From NCBI GenBank assembly GCA_016748015.1, contig JAAOMT010000009.1, positions 142,459-206,458 of the forward strand: a stretch of DNA of 64,000 nucleotides, written 5' to 3'. This document shows, piece by piece, positions 35,332 through 48,700 of the stretch. The notes beneath the pieces are model-generated. The model searched no databases, was not told where the DNA came from, and saw only the letters and a program-made list of their open reading frames with translations. A program made the position numbers and the translations under genes. The stretch is from Geosiphon pyriformis. Lineage: Eukaryota; Glomeromycota; Glomeromycetes; Archaeosporales; Geosiphonaceae. Position 1 is the first letter of the stretch, and the number at the start of each line of letters is the position of its first letter.

Positions 35332-37571
35332 TCAAGTGATTGGGTCAAATTTTCTATCAATAAACGAGGTTATCTGAGGGTTCTGTTTTTTTTCTGTGCT
35401 AATACGCAAGCGTGGCCAATCATCAGGAGCCTTCTGAACACCTAGATTTTTATCAAGTATTTTATTGATCTCCCACATCAAAATGCTGCCTGCAGATGAG
35501 ATGTCCATAATACCATCAACTTCAGTTGTTGAGATCCCAACTTTCATTGCTTGCAATGCAAATTCTGGAATATGAGCAATTCTGCGACTCAAATAGAGAG
35601 CGATGCGTGAGGGAAGGGCACCAGTATACTCTTTACGAAAGGAAGAAGTCCAAAAAAGCAAATTAGTGCCCTTTATGATGGATGTTGATTTATTTTTTAT
35701 TTCTGGTGGAATGACCCCAGCAGTAAGAAGAGATAATTCGTTTTGTTCTAAAAAGGTCAAAAGATCTTCATGATTTCCGTATACACATGGCCATGTAAGC
35801 GAATGGAACCCAGAAGAGCGCATTACAAAATCATTATAAATATCGTTCGTTCTAGGTCCCATAAAGGACCCCTGCCATCCAAAAGCTTTTGCACTACGAA
35901 TCAACATGCCAAAATCTATGGCCTCGTTTGCACTGTCCAGTACCAGCAACCTATTAATCTCGTTTTTTTCAGGCATTTGAATAACAGGAAATGGAACCTC
36001 CGCAAAGATCTCATGACGATCAGGTTTAGCGGCGCTTCCTAAAATCTTGCGTGCCATATCAATACTTGCTATGTAATAATTTTCCGCCTTAATGAGTTGT
36101 GGATTTTCAATATAATCTAAAGCTGGAGATTGAATTTCGTATTTCGACTTGGGTTTATCAGGAGCGTGAATAATCAGACTTTTGATTGGAAAATTTTTCA
36201 AAGCTAAATCTCGCACATTTACTTCGTTTTGGACAATAACCAATTTTTGCTGATGCCGATAGGCTTTATCTTCAACAAGTTTTTCAAGGTGCATTATGAT
36301 AGGATCTGTTATTCCATGAATGCGTGTCAACATTTTGGGCCACTCATGCTTGTATTGAAATTTTTCTCTATAAGCTTCTCTTTCTGCTGCCTCACGAACT
36401 TTAGCCATTTGTTCTTCATGAGTTAGTGGCCTTCGTATGGGAAAGGTACGACGGGAGCTTTGGTCAGTTCTGTCATGTCGAGGAAAGCTATGTCTAAAAG
36501 AAGGAGAATGAGAGTTATAGGTTTCTTGTGGTTTTTTCTGCTTGATAAAAAGATGAGTTTCATCATATCGTTTGTCCACACGCTCCTTTCGATCATCTCC
36601 AGCAAGTGTCGGAATCATAGAGTTTGTTAAAGATAATTGCCTAGATCGAGAGTTGTACTTGTTATGGTTATGTTGCTTGTAATACATATCATATTTTGGC
36701 TTACTGCCTCTAGCTCCCAAATAATTGACGATATGCTCCCCTTCAACCTTAGGATAAGCGCTTTCGGATACTGGACGATAAGCATTGATAAAAGAGTTAT
36801 TAAATTGATTTGTTTTGGGCCGAGTATTTCGAGAATCAGGATAAACTCCTTTCGGGTCTGTATTGTATTTCAGTACATTATTGGTATGAGGTTTTTGATC
36901 ATATTCTTTATGAGAAGAGTTAAGGTGTCGACCTTGGGGACGCTGGTATTCTGGATCGGGAGGATTAAAATATAGGGGTTTTGTGGCTGAAATAATAGAA
37001 GACAAGTGTGGCTACACGTTAACAAAAAAAATATATAGGTTTTATATCATTTCATTGACTTGAGAATTAAAACCTTGAAATCGATATTCTCCCCAACCCT
37101 ACCTCTAAATTTAAGGCCATTACTAACAAAGTTTTCTTCAGACAAGGTGTCAAACTTTTCAGAGCTAAACTCCATATTATTCCAAGATGCCACTTTTTGA
37201 GGGATTCCATTGTTAAAACTTTTGAGCCGTGGTTGAAGATTCAAATTTCTATAATGGAAGTTTCTCTGTGGGTCACTTCTATATTGACTTCTCTGCTCAC
37301 GATAGTTCTCTTCGCTTTTAAAAAAAATTGGAGTATTTTCTCGATAATTACGCTCTCGTGCATGGTTGGCAGGTGAATCTCTAAACGATCCTCTTTCAAC
37401 GTTATCTTGACTTGAATTTTTGGCCTGTAATTTTCCCCCACTTCTACGCTCGGGAACATAGAAGACTCTTTCCTCAAAATGCTTATGGTTTCCTATATGA
37501 AAGAATCTCAGAAATATATGTTTCTTGTAGGTTTTCACTTCGAAAGGTATTTGTGCTTGCCTTCGTAGCAT
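35332..37571 (-). CDS. SpoU-family rRNA 2'-O-ribose methyltransferase, Mrm1-like, probably mitochondrial
   Basis: Two exons, 37571-37103 and 36986-35332, joined in phase by a GTAGGG...TTTCAG intron to 707 residues. The N-terminal 300 or so residues are basic, Arg/Asn/Ser-rich and disordered-looking, starting MLRRQAQIPFEVKTYKKHIF, which could act as a mitochondrial presequence. The C-terminal part is a SPOUT (TrmH/SpoU) methyltransferase. It has a substrate-binding-like domain (about 320-450), motif 1 NEAIDFGMLIRSAKAFGW, motif 2 near ALPSRIALYLSRRIAHIP and motif 3 DGIMDISSAGSILMWEI. The usual Asn of motif 3 (SLNVS) is changed to DISSA. Yeast Mrm1 methylates one ribose of mitochondrial large-subunit rRNA; the same role here is inferred from similarity. 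The long N-terminal extension is unusual compared with yeast Mrm1 (about 410 residues). Confidence 0.8.
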
Positions 37572-37725
37572 TTAGTTCTAAATTTTTATATTAGTCATAA
37601 TAAAAATTACTAAAATAATTATCAGAAACTTTAAGTTTATTTGACTAGTTTATTTTTGTATGAATTCAAATTATCCTAATTAAAAAGATATGTTTATTCT
37701 AAGAATGAATCTAGTTGTAACAACC

Positions 37726-38602
37726 TGTTACATGAAACAACCTCGAAAATAGCTTCAATTAGGATCGGAAATTTTATTAAATTTTAAAAAAATAACATGT
37801 AATAATGATGTGTATTATTTATTTTTATTGGACAAATTAAAGTTGGATCATTAATTTCACTAGAAATAAAATTCCAGGATTCCTTTCAAAGAAATTGCAG
37901 GATTTCAGAAATTCCAGGATTTCTGGGATGAAGAATCAAAGAATTAAGGAATCTCAATTATGTATATATAGCAGTAGTGTTAAAAATAGAAAAGACAGAC
38001 CTTTCAGTTTAGATTTGATCTAAGCAACCTTTCCATATACCAATATCAATAAATAATTATTCACTATCTCAATCTATTCTCTACTATCAACATTTCATAT
38101 TGATAGTAATTGATACTTAATCACACTAAAACAATAGCTTTTGATCATGACTATTGATAAGATACTAACTTGTAAATGTCTTGGCTTATTTTCTTCATTT
38201 TTTCTTTATTTTCTTTTACTTTCTTTTTTTTCTTGTTTTTTAATTGTTGTGTACTAATTGATTACAGAATTAAAGTGCTGAGTTATTGACATTACAGATA
38301 GCCTTGTAAAAGACCCAGAAATAAGAATAATATTATATATATATATTATTGGATAGTTTACCAAAAAAGCACAACTGTCAGAATAAATTCAGCCATCAAG
38401 CTGAAAAAAAAATTGGACAGAATTGCAATTTCACAAAACTACTACAATCATTACTAAATCTCTGTCCATTATACAAAAAACTTTACCAAAACTTTCAGAT
38501 CACGAAAACCTTCAGAAACCAATATCATCATCATTATATCAATTAAGCACCAAGTTACAGATTTGTTATTTGATTTGAGATCCCAAATAATTACTTGTAA
38601 CA
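37726..38602 (+). repeat. Lone LTR (element D), same family as the LTR of element C
   Basis: Begins TGTTACATG and ends CTTGTAACA. From about 37950 to 38602 it is clearly similar to 43050-43700, including a TATGTATATATAG promoter-like box (around 37960) and the block around TTGATACTTAATCA. No matching 4-bp flanks were found. What follows resembles a primer site only faintly, so it is either a solo LTR or a 5' LTR with a ruined interior. Confidence 0.7.
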
Positions 38603-40734
38603 ATAGTTTTCTTCTTTTTTCAGTAAGAGACTTATAATATTTGGTTTTTGGACATCCTTTATATCATAATACTAATAGATTTTCAACTTGCTCAAGCTTA
38701 TTTTTTTTATTGGCATTATCAACTTAATTGTTCTTCAGAACTTAATCTTGATTTTGAAGTGTAGACACCACTTTTTTATATTGGCCAATAAATTGCTTTA
38801 ATTATATTATTATCTTATTATAATTGTTATATTTAATAGTAAGCTAAACAATTTGTCATGTAAGTCTTTACACTTCATCATATTTTTGTTTTTTCTGTGC
38901 TATAAGATATAAAACATTGGTAATAGTCTTAAGTACAGTTAAAAAATTTGGAATTATAATTTTATTAGAAAAATTTTTTGCAGTTTCTTGATTCACAAAG
39001 CAAAAAGCTTTAATGACTAAATTATTGTCTTTTTTTTATTAGTATACTATTACAAAGATATTATTTAAATATAAAACTCTGCAATTTTTGAATATAGCAT
39101 TACTTAAAAATAATGATAATAAACAATACTACAAAATATATTAGACAAGTATAAACAAAGATAAAAAACAAAATTAATAATTATAATAAAATATAAATAT
39201 TTGCTGTTTTCTGGTTATAGATTTGTAATCTTTCATACTTTTTTGATGTTTTTTTTATTGACTTCAGCAATTATTAATTTTAATAAGATTTGTTTTATGT
39301 CATATAGATTCTCAATAAAATTACTTATTATATTAGGACTGAAATCCTAAATATCAAAATATTGTTAGATAAATAACTTGAAAAAATATACTAAGAAATA
39401 AATTTTTTTACCTTATTATAAGTATTGATATTTAATGATAATTGACTTATAATAAAATATAAACATTATGTTATTTCTAAATATTTTATAAATAAAATAT
39501 GAAACATAAGGTATTGAGTTATTTGTTTGTCAATTTCAAAAAAGAGATTATAGCCAACTGACATAATTCTTATATAAGATGAGAATATATAATATTTAAA
39601 AAAACAATTTTATTCTGTTTTACTTTTAAGTTTTGTGTTTAATATATTAACAAGATTATATAAACTGTTATTTGCTAAAAACATATATTTAATAATATTG
39701 TTGAGATCTTTAATACAAAAAATAATTTGAGTTTTTGTAGTAAATATTTTTGATGTGAATATACAGGCTCATATTTATTAACTGAGATAAAAAGCTCTTA
39801 TAAGATAATCTTTAATATTAATATATATTTTAATAAGTTGTAATTATTATTCATAAAAATTTTTTTTACATAAATTATTATAACATAAAAAAAATTATAA
39901 ACAAAGCTTTCATATTAATTATAAAGCTTTAACTTAAAATTCTTTGATAAGTTTTTATTAATGTAAAAAATACAATGAATTTGATAGATTGTTTCATATA
40001 CTTAAGCAACTGTTGCATTTGCTATAAAATTAGCATTGGTAATAAATACTAATAATTCTGTTATTGTTGCTTTTTTCATGTATTTTAAAATCTATTTATA
40101 TAATTTAGCAGTTTTATTTAATATAAAAGCTTGTGTAATAAGACAAGATCTTGTATTATTGTCTATAATAATAATAAAAAAGTAGTATCTAATAGTAATT
40201 GGTTTTTATTATATTATTATTTAGAACAATATTATAGTACTTTAACCAAAAAACAACTTATACAGAAAACATTCAAAATACATAAGTAAGCCAATTTTAA
40301 ACTCTATAATTCATTCAAGATTATTTGATTTGTGATTTATAAAAGTTGTTAACAAGTAAAATATATTGTGTTTTTTTTATTGTTATGAATTTTAAATCTT
40401 TGTATTGCATTTATAAAATCACAATCGAAAATAAATGCTGTTGAAGATTTCACTTTTAATAATTTTTTTTGAATAATAATTAATAGATTTATATATTTCA
40501 TAAAAAATCAGATCTCTTAAAGAATGTTATTTGAAATTTTTTAATATGTTAAAACATATTTTCTAGTATTAAGATATAATAGATAATTGTATATATTATC
40601 AAGAGTAGTAAGAGTTATTTTGCATGAGTTTTTAGTGCAATTAATATTAATATACCAATTATATTCTTAATATTTTAATTTAGTATTCTGATAATTTTGA
40701 ATGTTAATCTTTTTTTTTGATTTATATTAGCCAT
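38603..40734. other. AT-rich decayed sequence between LTR D and element E
   Basis: No reading frame or repeat end was recognised. It may be the eroded interior of element D, since it lies between LTRs and has the same extreme AT shift, but nothing proves this. Confidence 0.4.
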
Positions 40735-41689
40735 TGTTACCAGTAGAATTTTAGCTAGTAATTAACATAAAATTACCCTTATAATTTTTATTATTAATTA
40801 GCATATAGTATTATTATTTCAATTATTACTTATTAATTAATCAAATTATTAAATATTATTATTTAAGTAATAACTCAATTTGTATTATAGAAATTAAAAT
40901 GATCAAATTACACAATACCTTAAATTATTTAACATTTAAGAATTTGTCGAAATTTGTAGAAATTTACTGAAATAATAGATAATTTTCCAAAATAGTTAAT
41001 AATTCATTAAAATAACTTGTAGTTTGCTAAAATATATCTTTAGTTTATTGAAATTATAGCAAAAAAAAAGTTTAAATTCATAAATTAGTATTATAACAAA
41101 AAAGCTTATTACTTCAAAAAAATGTATCTTACTTTAGATATCTTAATTAGAATTAATTATTTCTTACATACTTTTACAAAATAAAATAAAAATCAAATAT
41201 TTAAAAACTTATAAAATCTTTAAATTATTTTTTTTAAAATTTCTGAAATTTAATTAACATTTTGAAATTAAATAACTACCAATTTTAGTAATCTGTTAGT
41301 GATTTCAGGTCTAAATAGAAAATGATTTCTTTGACAAAAATCTATTTTTTTTGTATTTTTTTTATTTTTTTTATTATAATTATTAGAGTAGCCTGCAAAC
41401 AAGATTTCTGTAAAAAAGTTGACTTTTACAAGCAAAATAACTACATATTTTAGTGAGTTTTCAAACAAGCAATTTTTAGGAAAAAGTTAACATTTACTAC
41501 AATATAACTATACAAAGTAACTGGTATGGAATTGGCTATTCCACTTATAAGCCCAACAGTTTAAATTAAAGAAGATAATTTAAAGATAAATTCAGTTATT
41601 AAAAGTTCACTAGCTTCTAGAAAATGTGAATTCACAGCAAACAGATATTAACAACATTTGAAAAAAGAAACCAAAAATCTTTAATAATA
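40735..41689 (+). repeat. 5' LTR of element E
   Basis: 955 bp, alignable along its length with 44695-45676, with many C-to-T and G-to-A differences. Confidence 0.75.
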
Positions 41690-41734
41690 TTTGATGCTCT
41701 TCTATAGAAATAATACAACATTAACAACTTCAAA

Positions 41735-42932
41735 ATGGCAACCACAATTAACACAACAACTCTAAAGTATTATCAGTCAATTTACACTTATTACAAACAA
41801 AGATTTAACATTCAAGATGGAATTGAAATTTTCAAGAAAACATTATACCAATACATTGAAAATCACATTAACAATTATCTTTTTAGAAACTACAATGTTT
41901 CAGAAGTTAGAAGCAATCTTTACAAAAATCTATTACACTATTCTTACTTGAGAATAAAAGACCTTAACAATAAAACACTTGATACTTACTTCCATAAACT
42001 CAACTTTAATATTATTCAATATTGTAAAAAAAAAATACCCAGTATAGTCCAAATATTTTTTTGACTTTAAATTAGAACCAGAAAATAGCAATAGCAGAAA
42101 ACAGAAAAAAAAAACACTTTAAGTTAGCCATACAATTCACAATACACTAAAAACAACTTCTAAACACTTGCAAATACCCAAACAAGAAATTAGTATCAAA
42201 TTACCACTTTCTATTACATTATTTTCAATTTTACTTGTTCAACTGCAAACTTTCAATTCATTTTTTATCCAATTTTTGAGATCAGAAGATTTCACTTTAC
42301 CAAAAAATTCTACTCAACAACCAAAATCAATTTTTACTAGTATTAATCTTCTTGATTTTCTAACAGAAAACCAAAGTAATCATTCTGATAACAATAAAAG
42401 CACTTCTAAATTCACAAAGGAAGAAACTACTGAAAACAAAAATATAGAAGACATGGCAACTACATACATTGCAAAAATTACTGAATTTATAAAAAAAAAT
42501 GCTAACACCAGTCTACAAAAATGGCTTGACAAAATCCAGAAAGCAAAAAATACAAATAGATGAAATGCTGTAAAAATGCTTAAAGCTATTTCTTATTTTT
42601 TTTAAAAAACTGCAAGTAAATGGTTTAAAAACCTAACTAAACCCTTTGAAAACTAACAAACATTTAAAAATGCTTTTCTAGAACAATTTATTAACAACAA
42701 CACCTCTATCACTTTCCAAAATCACTTTTGCAATATTAAACAAAAAACATCCAAAACTGTTATAACTTATTTTAAGAAGTTTAATAAACTTCTTAAATGG
42801 ATTTGACAATTGAAAACCAATGACTACTATTTTAATATCCAGATTTTGAATTGGTTTATTGCAGAATTAAAAGATAAATTAATTAAAAAAGTTTGCTTTC
42901 ATGCTTTAGTAGACTTAGCTATAGTTATATAA
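41735..42932 (+). pseudogene. gag pseudogene of element E
   Basis: Starts MATTINTTTLKYYQSIYTYY at an ATG that element A has lost (GTG there). The N-terminal helical region is followed, after a frameshift near 42060, by the capsid-like region (NNTSITFQNHFCNIKQ, KFNKLLKWI). Stops occur at positions that are Trp, Gln or Arg in element A. It breaks off at LIKKVCFHALVDLAIVI, where A continues with Gln-His-Ala. Confidence 0.75.
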
Positions 42933-43700
42933 TGATACTCATAAAAAAAAAATATATATAGAAAATAGCAGACCAATAAGAGAATAGTATTTAGCACATG
43001 AGCACATTGCTCAGTAATGTGAAGCAATGTCAGAAATCATGGCACATTGCTCAAGAAATCATAGCACATCACTCGGAAATGTGAGCGATCTCATAGAACA
43101 TCAATTATGTATATATAGTGATAGCATTAGAAGTAGAAAAGAACAGAATCTTTTAGTTAGAAATCTCTTATTTACAAATATTGAATAAATAAATTATTTA
43201 CCATCCAAATTCACTTTTTACTATCAACACTCCATGTTAATAGCAATTGATACTTAATCATATTAGAACAATAGCTCTTGATCATGGCTATTAATAGATA
43301 ATAACTTGCATATTGTCTTGGTTTATTTTTTTATTTTATTTTTCTTTTTTTTTCTTTTTTATTTTGTTATTACTAACTTTATTGAGGATTAATGTGCAGG
43401 GTACTGACATCAGGATATAGCACTGGTAAAAGACCCAAGAATAAGAGTAGGACACTCGATTGAGAATAGCTTACCAGGAGAAATACTGGCCATCAAGCTG
43501 AGAAAGAAATTGACAAAACTGTGGTTTCGAGAAGCTATGGATAAAACTATTACCACTAAATCTCTGTTCATTATACAAAAGACTCAACCAACATCTTCAA
43601 ATAAACACATCTTCAGATATTACCAACAACATTATATCAATTGAGCACCAAATTACAGGTTTGTTATTTGTTTTGAGACCCCAAGTAATCACCTGTAACA
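42933..43700 (+). repeat. 5' LTR of element C
   Basis: 768 bp, beginning TGATACTCAT (decayed TGTTAC) and ending CTGTAACA, with a TATGTATATATAG box around 43100. The end is sharp; the start was placed by alignment to LTR D and by the break in E's gag. Confidence 0.7.
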
Positions 43701-43702
43701 TT

Positions 43703-43719
43703 TGGTGCTCTTTGTAAGG
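43703..43719 (+). other. Primer-binding site of element C
   Basis: TGGTGCTCTTTGTAAGG, two bases after the LTR end. It starts with TGG, complementary to a tRNA CCA end. It resembles the site of element B (TGGTGCTTCTTGTAAG). The primer tRNA was not identified. Confidence 0.55.
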
Positions 43720-43760
43720 TATAATTTTACAGAGAACCAGTACCAACAAATAAATCAACA

Positions 43761-44694
43761 GTGGCAGAATCAAAAAATATAGGAGCAAACCATTTAGGAT
43801 TCACAAAATTCTTATTTCAACAATACTGTCAACACTTGGGATTAACCCCAAATCACATATTAATAGGATTAGTCTTCAACTTTTATGTCAATGAAAGAAT
43901 TGCCTACTTATTAGGAACAGCAACAAATATTGAATCAACAAAAGAAACTTTTTACAATGAATTAATCCAAAACAGCAGCTTACTAACAAACTATAATTTC
44001 GCATTCATTATTACTGAGATTAATAAAAAAATTAAACATCATACATAAAAGAGATATCTAATTACCTATACAAATAAAGGCAAAAGAAAACTACAAACAC
44101 CAGCAGTAACACTCCAACATATCCAACCACTCACTTGGAAGAAACACAAAATTGAATTACCTACAAATCCATCATACTATTATATTTTTGGAAGCACCAT
44201 CAATATCACAGCAGTAGACATGTCTATATTAAACATGACATCAACATTTGGACGATTTTCATTTCAAAGTAAACAAAGGAAAAAAAACTTATTAGGACCA
44301 TATAGTGCATATTTTGAAGAATTTAAATCATGATTGCCAACACCATCAGGATTGTGATCACTGCCACCTTAACCAGATTTTGGAACTGCGAGTCCTTGGG
44401 AAGTTACCGAATCGGAAGGAGAACAAAAAGAAAAGAAAGAAGAATCTGAAGATCAGGAATTTACTTACCAAAACCTGATCCCAGAAAATCCAGAATTTGA
44501 AACCCCAAATGTTCAAACTCCATAACATCTAAATCTAAAAAATCCAGAAATTGAAACTCCAAATTTTCAAACATAGCACAATCAGAATAATCAAAACCCT
44601 GACATTAATAATCAACAACACTTATCTTCAGTAATTGTGATTAATCCACCACCAGCTCCACCAAATACTAAACAACAACAACAGCCACAACTGT
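43761..44694 (+). pseudogene. gag N-terminal part of element C
   Basis: Starts MAESKNIGANHLGFTKFLFQ, a helical N-terminal domain homologous to those of A and B, followed by an acidic, Pro/Gln-rich linker (EGEQKEKKEESEDQEF, QQQQPQLL). Stops occur at expected Gln (TAA, TAG) and at two TGA. The frame continues across element A at 51094 with IAYTPIAKIEKFTGKENNA. Confidence 0.75.
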
Positions 44695-45676
44695 TGTTAC
44701 CAGACGAAATTAGAGACATTGTTTAACATGAAATTACCCTTATAAATCTTATTATTAATTAGTATATATTATCGTTTCAAATTATCACTTATTACATTAG
44801 TAAAATATCTGAAATTATTATTTAATTAATAACCCAATTTGTACATAACACAAATGTAACCTAATTGTGATGATCAATCATGCAATACCCCAAACTATGT
44901 AACATTCAAAAAGTTCACCAAAATTTGTAAGAAATTCACTGAAATAATTGATAATTCATCGAAATATCTAATAGTTCGCAGAAATAACTTGTAGTTTGCT
45001 GAAATGTATCTTTAGTTTAGCAAAATTATAGAAAATAGCAAAGTTCAAGTTCATAGAATAGTGTTATGACAAGTTGTATAAAAAAAAAGCTTCTTTTTTT
45101 GAGGAAATGTATCTTACTTGAGATTTATCACTTAGAACCATTCCTATACACACAAAAAAAAATAAATATCAAATAATTTGAAAAACCAAACTCTTTAAAT
45201 TATTGCACTTGGAAAATCCTCAAAACCCAACTAATGTTTTGAAATTGATTAGCTACCAATTTCAGTAAACTGTTAGTAACTCTAGGCCTGGATAGAAAAC
45301 GTTTCTCTTGACAGAAGTCTATTTCTTTTACATTTCTTTTATTTTTCTTTTCTTTTTTTATTACAATCATTAGGGTAGCCTACAGACAAGATTCCTGTAG
45401 AAGAGTTGACTTTCACAGCAAAATAACTACACATTTTTAGTGAGCTTCCAGACAAGCAATTCCTAGGAAAGAGTTGATGTTTACTACAACGTAACTACAT
45501 AAAGTAACTGGCACGAAATTGGCCATTCCACTTATAAGCCCAGCAGTTTAAATTATAGGAGATAATTTGAAGATAAATTCAGTTACTGGAGGTCCAACTA
45601 CTTCCTAGAAACGTAAATTCACAACAAATCAACATTAACAAAATTCGAGAAAAGAGACCAAAAACCTCCAGTAACA
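44695..45676 (+). repeat. 5' LTR of element A
   Basis: 982 bp. Nearly the same as 50128-51089 apart from scattered transitions and a few small indels, so the insertion is younger than E. Confidence 0.85.
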
Positions 45677-45678
45677 TT

Positions 45679-45695
45679 TGGTGCTCTTCCACAGA
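45679..45695 (+). other. Primer-binding site of element A
   Basis: TGGTGCTCTTCCACAGA, two bases after the LTR, matching the decayed site of E (TGATGCTCTTCTATAGA) and differing in its 3' half from those of B and C. Confidence 0.55.
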
Positions 45696-45722
45696 AATAA
45701 CACAGCAACAACAAAATTCAAA

Positions 45723-48700
45723 GTGGCAATCACACCAGACACAACAACTCTAGAGTATTACCAGTCAATTTACACTCACTGCAAGCAAAGATTCAACATT
45801 TTAGACAGAATTGAAGTTGTCAAGAAATCAGTATACCAATACATTAAAAACTGTATCAACAATTATCTTTTTGGAAATTACAATATCTCAGAAGTTAGAA
45901 GCAACCTTTACAATAATTTAGCACACTATTCACAATTGGGAACTAAAGACCTTAACAGCAAAACACTTGCCACTTACTTTTATGAACTTAATTTTAACAT
46001 TATCAAATACTATGAAGAAACATATCTAGTGCAGTCTCAATACTCTATTGATTTTGAATCGGAAACAGAAACAAGCAACAAAGGCAAAAACAAATTGAAG
46101 CAATACTCAAAAACCACCCCAAATACTCCAACCCTACCAAAAACAACTGCCAAACATTTACAAACACCTGAACAAGGAACCAGTTCAAAACTTCTACTTA
46201 CTATTACACTTTTTCCAGCTTCACTTGCACAAGCACAAATGCCTAATTCACCCTTGAATTGATTTGCAAGACCAGAAGATTTTACATCACTCAGAAGTCT
46301 TATCAGACAACAAGAACCCTTTCAAACTAGTTCCAATCTCCTTGACTTTCTAGCTGAAAATCAAAGTGAACACTCCAAGACAGCAGTGAACAAAGAAAAC
46401 AACCCTGAAATATCTGAAGAAGAATCAATAGACAGTGAAAATGAAGAAGACAAAATAACAACATACATCACAAAAATCTCTGAATTTAATGGAGAAAACA
46501 TTGAGACCAGTCTCCAAGAATGGCTCAACCAAGTTACTAAAGCTGGAGATGCAAATAAATGGAATGCTGTCAGAATGTTAAGAACAATTCCCTACTTTCT
46601 CAAAGAAACAGCAGGAGAATGGTTTGAAAACTTGGCTGTCCCATTCAATGATTGGAACACTTTCAAAGCAGCCTTCCTTGAACAGTTCACCAACAATAAT
46701 ACCTCCATTACCCTTTGCAATTATTTTCGAAATATCAAACAAGAACCCTCCAAATTTGTTATGACTTATATTGGAAAATTCAACAAACTTCTCCGACGAA
46801 TTCGCCAACTCAAAACAAACAATTATTATTCTGATGCTCAAATCTTGGATCAATTTATTGCTGGTCTAAAAGATAAACTAATTAAAAAAGTTTGCCCACA
46901 TGCGCCAAAAGATTTAAACTCTGCCATACAGCATGCGAAAAGATATGAAATGGCCATGGAAGAGGCCAATCGCACAAAACTTGTAAATTTGGCAATTAGA
47001 GAAACCAGCTCAGCAACTGAAAAAAAAATTGACCAACTCACAAAGAAGGTTGAAAACTATTTCACCAATCAACAACAACAGCAACCCCAAAGATATTAAC
47101 CATTCTAAAGATGAAATCAAAATAACTTTGCACTACTTTCTAATAACCAGCCTCAGAATTGTCATTACTGTGGAATCTCTGGTCACTGGAAAAGAGATTG
47201 CAGAAAGCTACAACAAAACCAACAAAATAGGAGTAATCAATGTTACCCTCCATCACAGCAATCTTATTATCAACTACCACCACCAGCTTACTATTCACCA
47301 AGACCCTAATACCAAAATAACTATTATCAGCCCACCCCACGGCCAATTCAATAGCAATACCAACAACCACCCACACAACATTATTAAGTACCTGCTTAAA
47401 GACTGATTACACAAAATCAATTTACACCACAAAACTAATACCAAGTAAACAACAATAGAATCAGTTTGAACAACCAATTGGTTTTCCGAAATTCCACTCA
47501 ATCAAGACCCAACCACTACCACACTCAACCCAGTTATTTAACAATGCCAGAAGAACAGAATTTTTACCATATTGCACTCTCGGAAAGTAGAGCTGCAGCA
47601 CAACAACAAAACCCTTCCTATACTCCCACCACAATCCCACCAGCCAGAATTGCTGAAAACGCTAACCTTTCAGATATATTTCCTTTTGAGTTTGAAGCAA
47701 ATGAGTCACCATTCCTGCTTAGCAATGCAGCCACCAATGAACAAAAAGCAATCATGGCTATATACACTGAAGCAAAAGTCGAAGGAAAGACAATTCACTT
47801 GATCCTAGACAGTGGATCTGCCAGAAGCATTATCACCTACTAGTTAATGCAACAGTTGAAAAGAAATGTCGACTGACCAGCTCAAACAGTAATCGTTACT
47901 GCCAATGGCATGAAAAAGACTCCAGTAGGAGAAATTGACAATTTTCCATTCACTCTTGATGGAATCACCATTCCAGTCAAAGTTTTTGTAATGGATGCAC
48001 CCCAGTACTAAGCTCTTGTCAAAAATGATTGGCTTCAAAAAGCCAATGCTAATCTGAATTGGGAAACACAAGAGTTAACAATCTCTTACCAAGGACAACA
48101 CATCTGGGTACCTGCCACTTGTGGTATATTCAATAAATGCTCTGAAAAAGTCCCAGCTTTTGAATTTGAACCGGAAGAGGAAAAACCCCTTATTGAAACA
48201 TTCATAGCTCTTGAATCAATGTCCAACTGGGCTGATGAAACAGAACAAGAACATTTTACCCCACACTCTGAACCCAAAACCTCTGGATGGAATATCTCTT
48301 ACTCAAAACCTGAACCAAGGAAACAACGCCCCTATATTCCCCTTAAATGTAAAGACTACCACAAAAAACTATCGTCAATGGGAGCCTGCATTTCACCTGA
48401 AGAAGAATATGAAAATCATACTTGTTATTACTGCAAGGCTTGCTACAGAGAACGATGGGGCCATCTAATAAAAAAAAGTGGAAAATAGGACAACACCCCT
48501 TGTTTAACTTGTGGAGATATGTTACCAGAAGAATGTAATTGGATTGATATAGCAATGAAAAGAGGAGTCTGTAATCAGACCTGCCAATATGCTTTATCAA
48601 TTTCAGAAAAAGTCAAAAGAAGAACACCTTTTGATGCAGCATATAACAGTGCTCTCAACAAACTTTATCACTACCTCCATGATGCTGAGATGATTTTCGA

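Larger units (their letters stand above)
40735..42932 (+). mobile_element. Ty3-like LTR retrotransposon E, 5' part, interrupted by element C
   Basis: The 5' LTR is 40735-41689 (starts TGTTACCAGTAG, ends in a decayed TAATA). A primer-binding-like site follows at about 41692 (TGATGCTCTTCTATAGA), and gag from 41735. Both LTR and gag are homologous to those of element A but far more AT-rich. The gag is cut at 42930-42932 by the LTR of element C. The missing remainder of E would lie beyond the window, after C's 3' LTR. Confidence 0.75.

Noticed and set aside
37726-38602. Target duplication around LTR D
   Set aside because: The flanking 4-5 bases do not match, so a clean solo-LTR event cannot be claimed.
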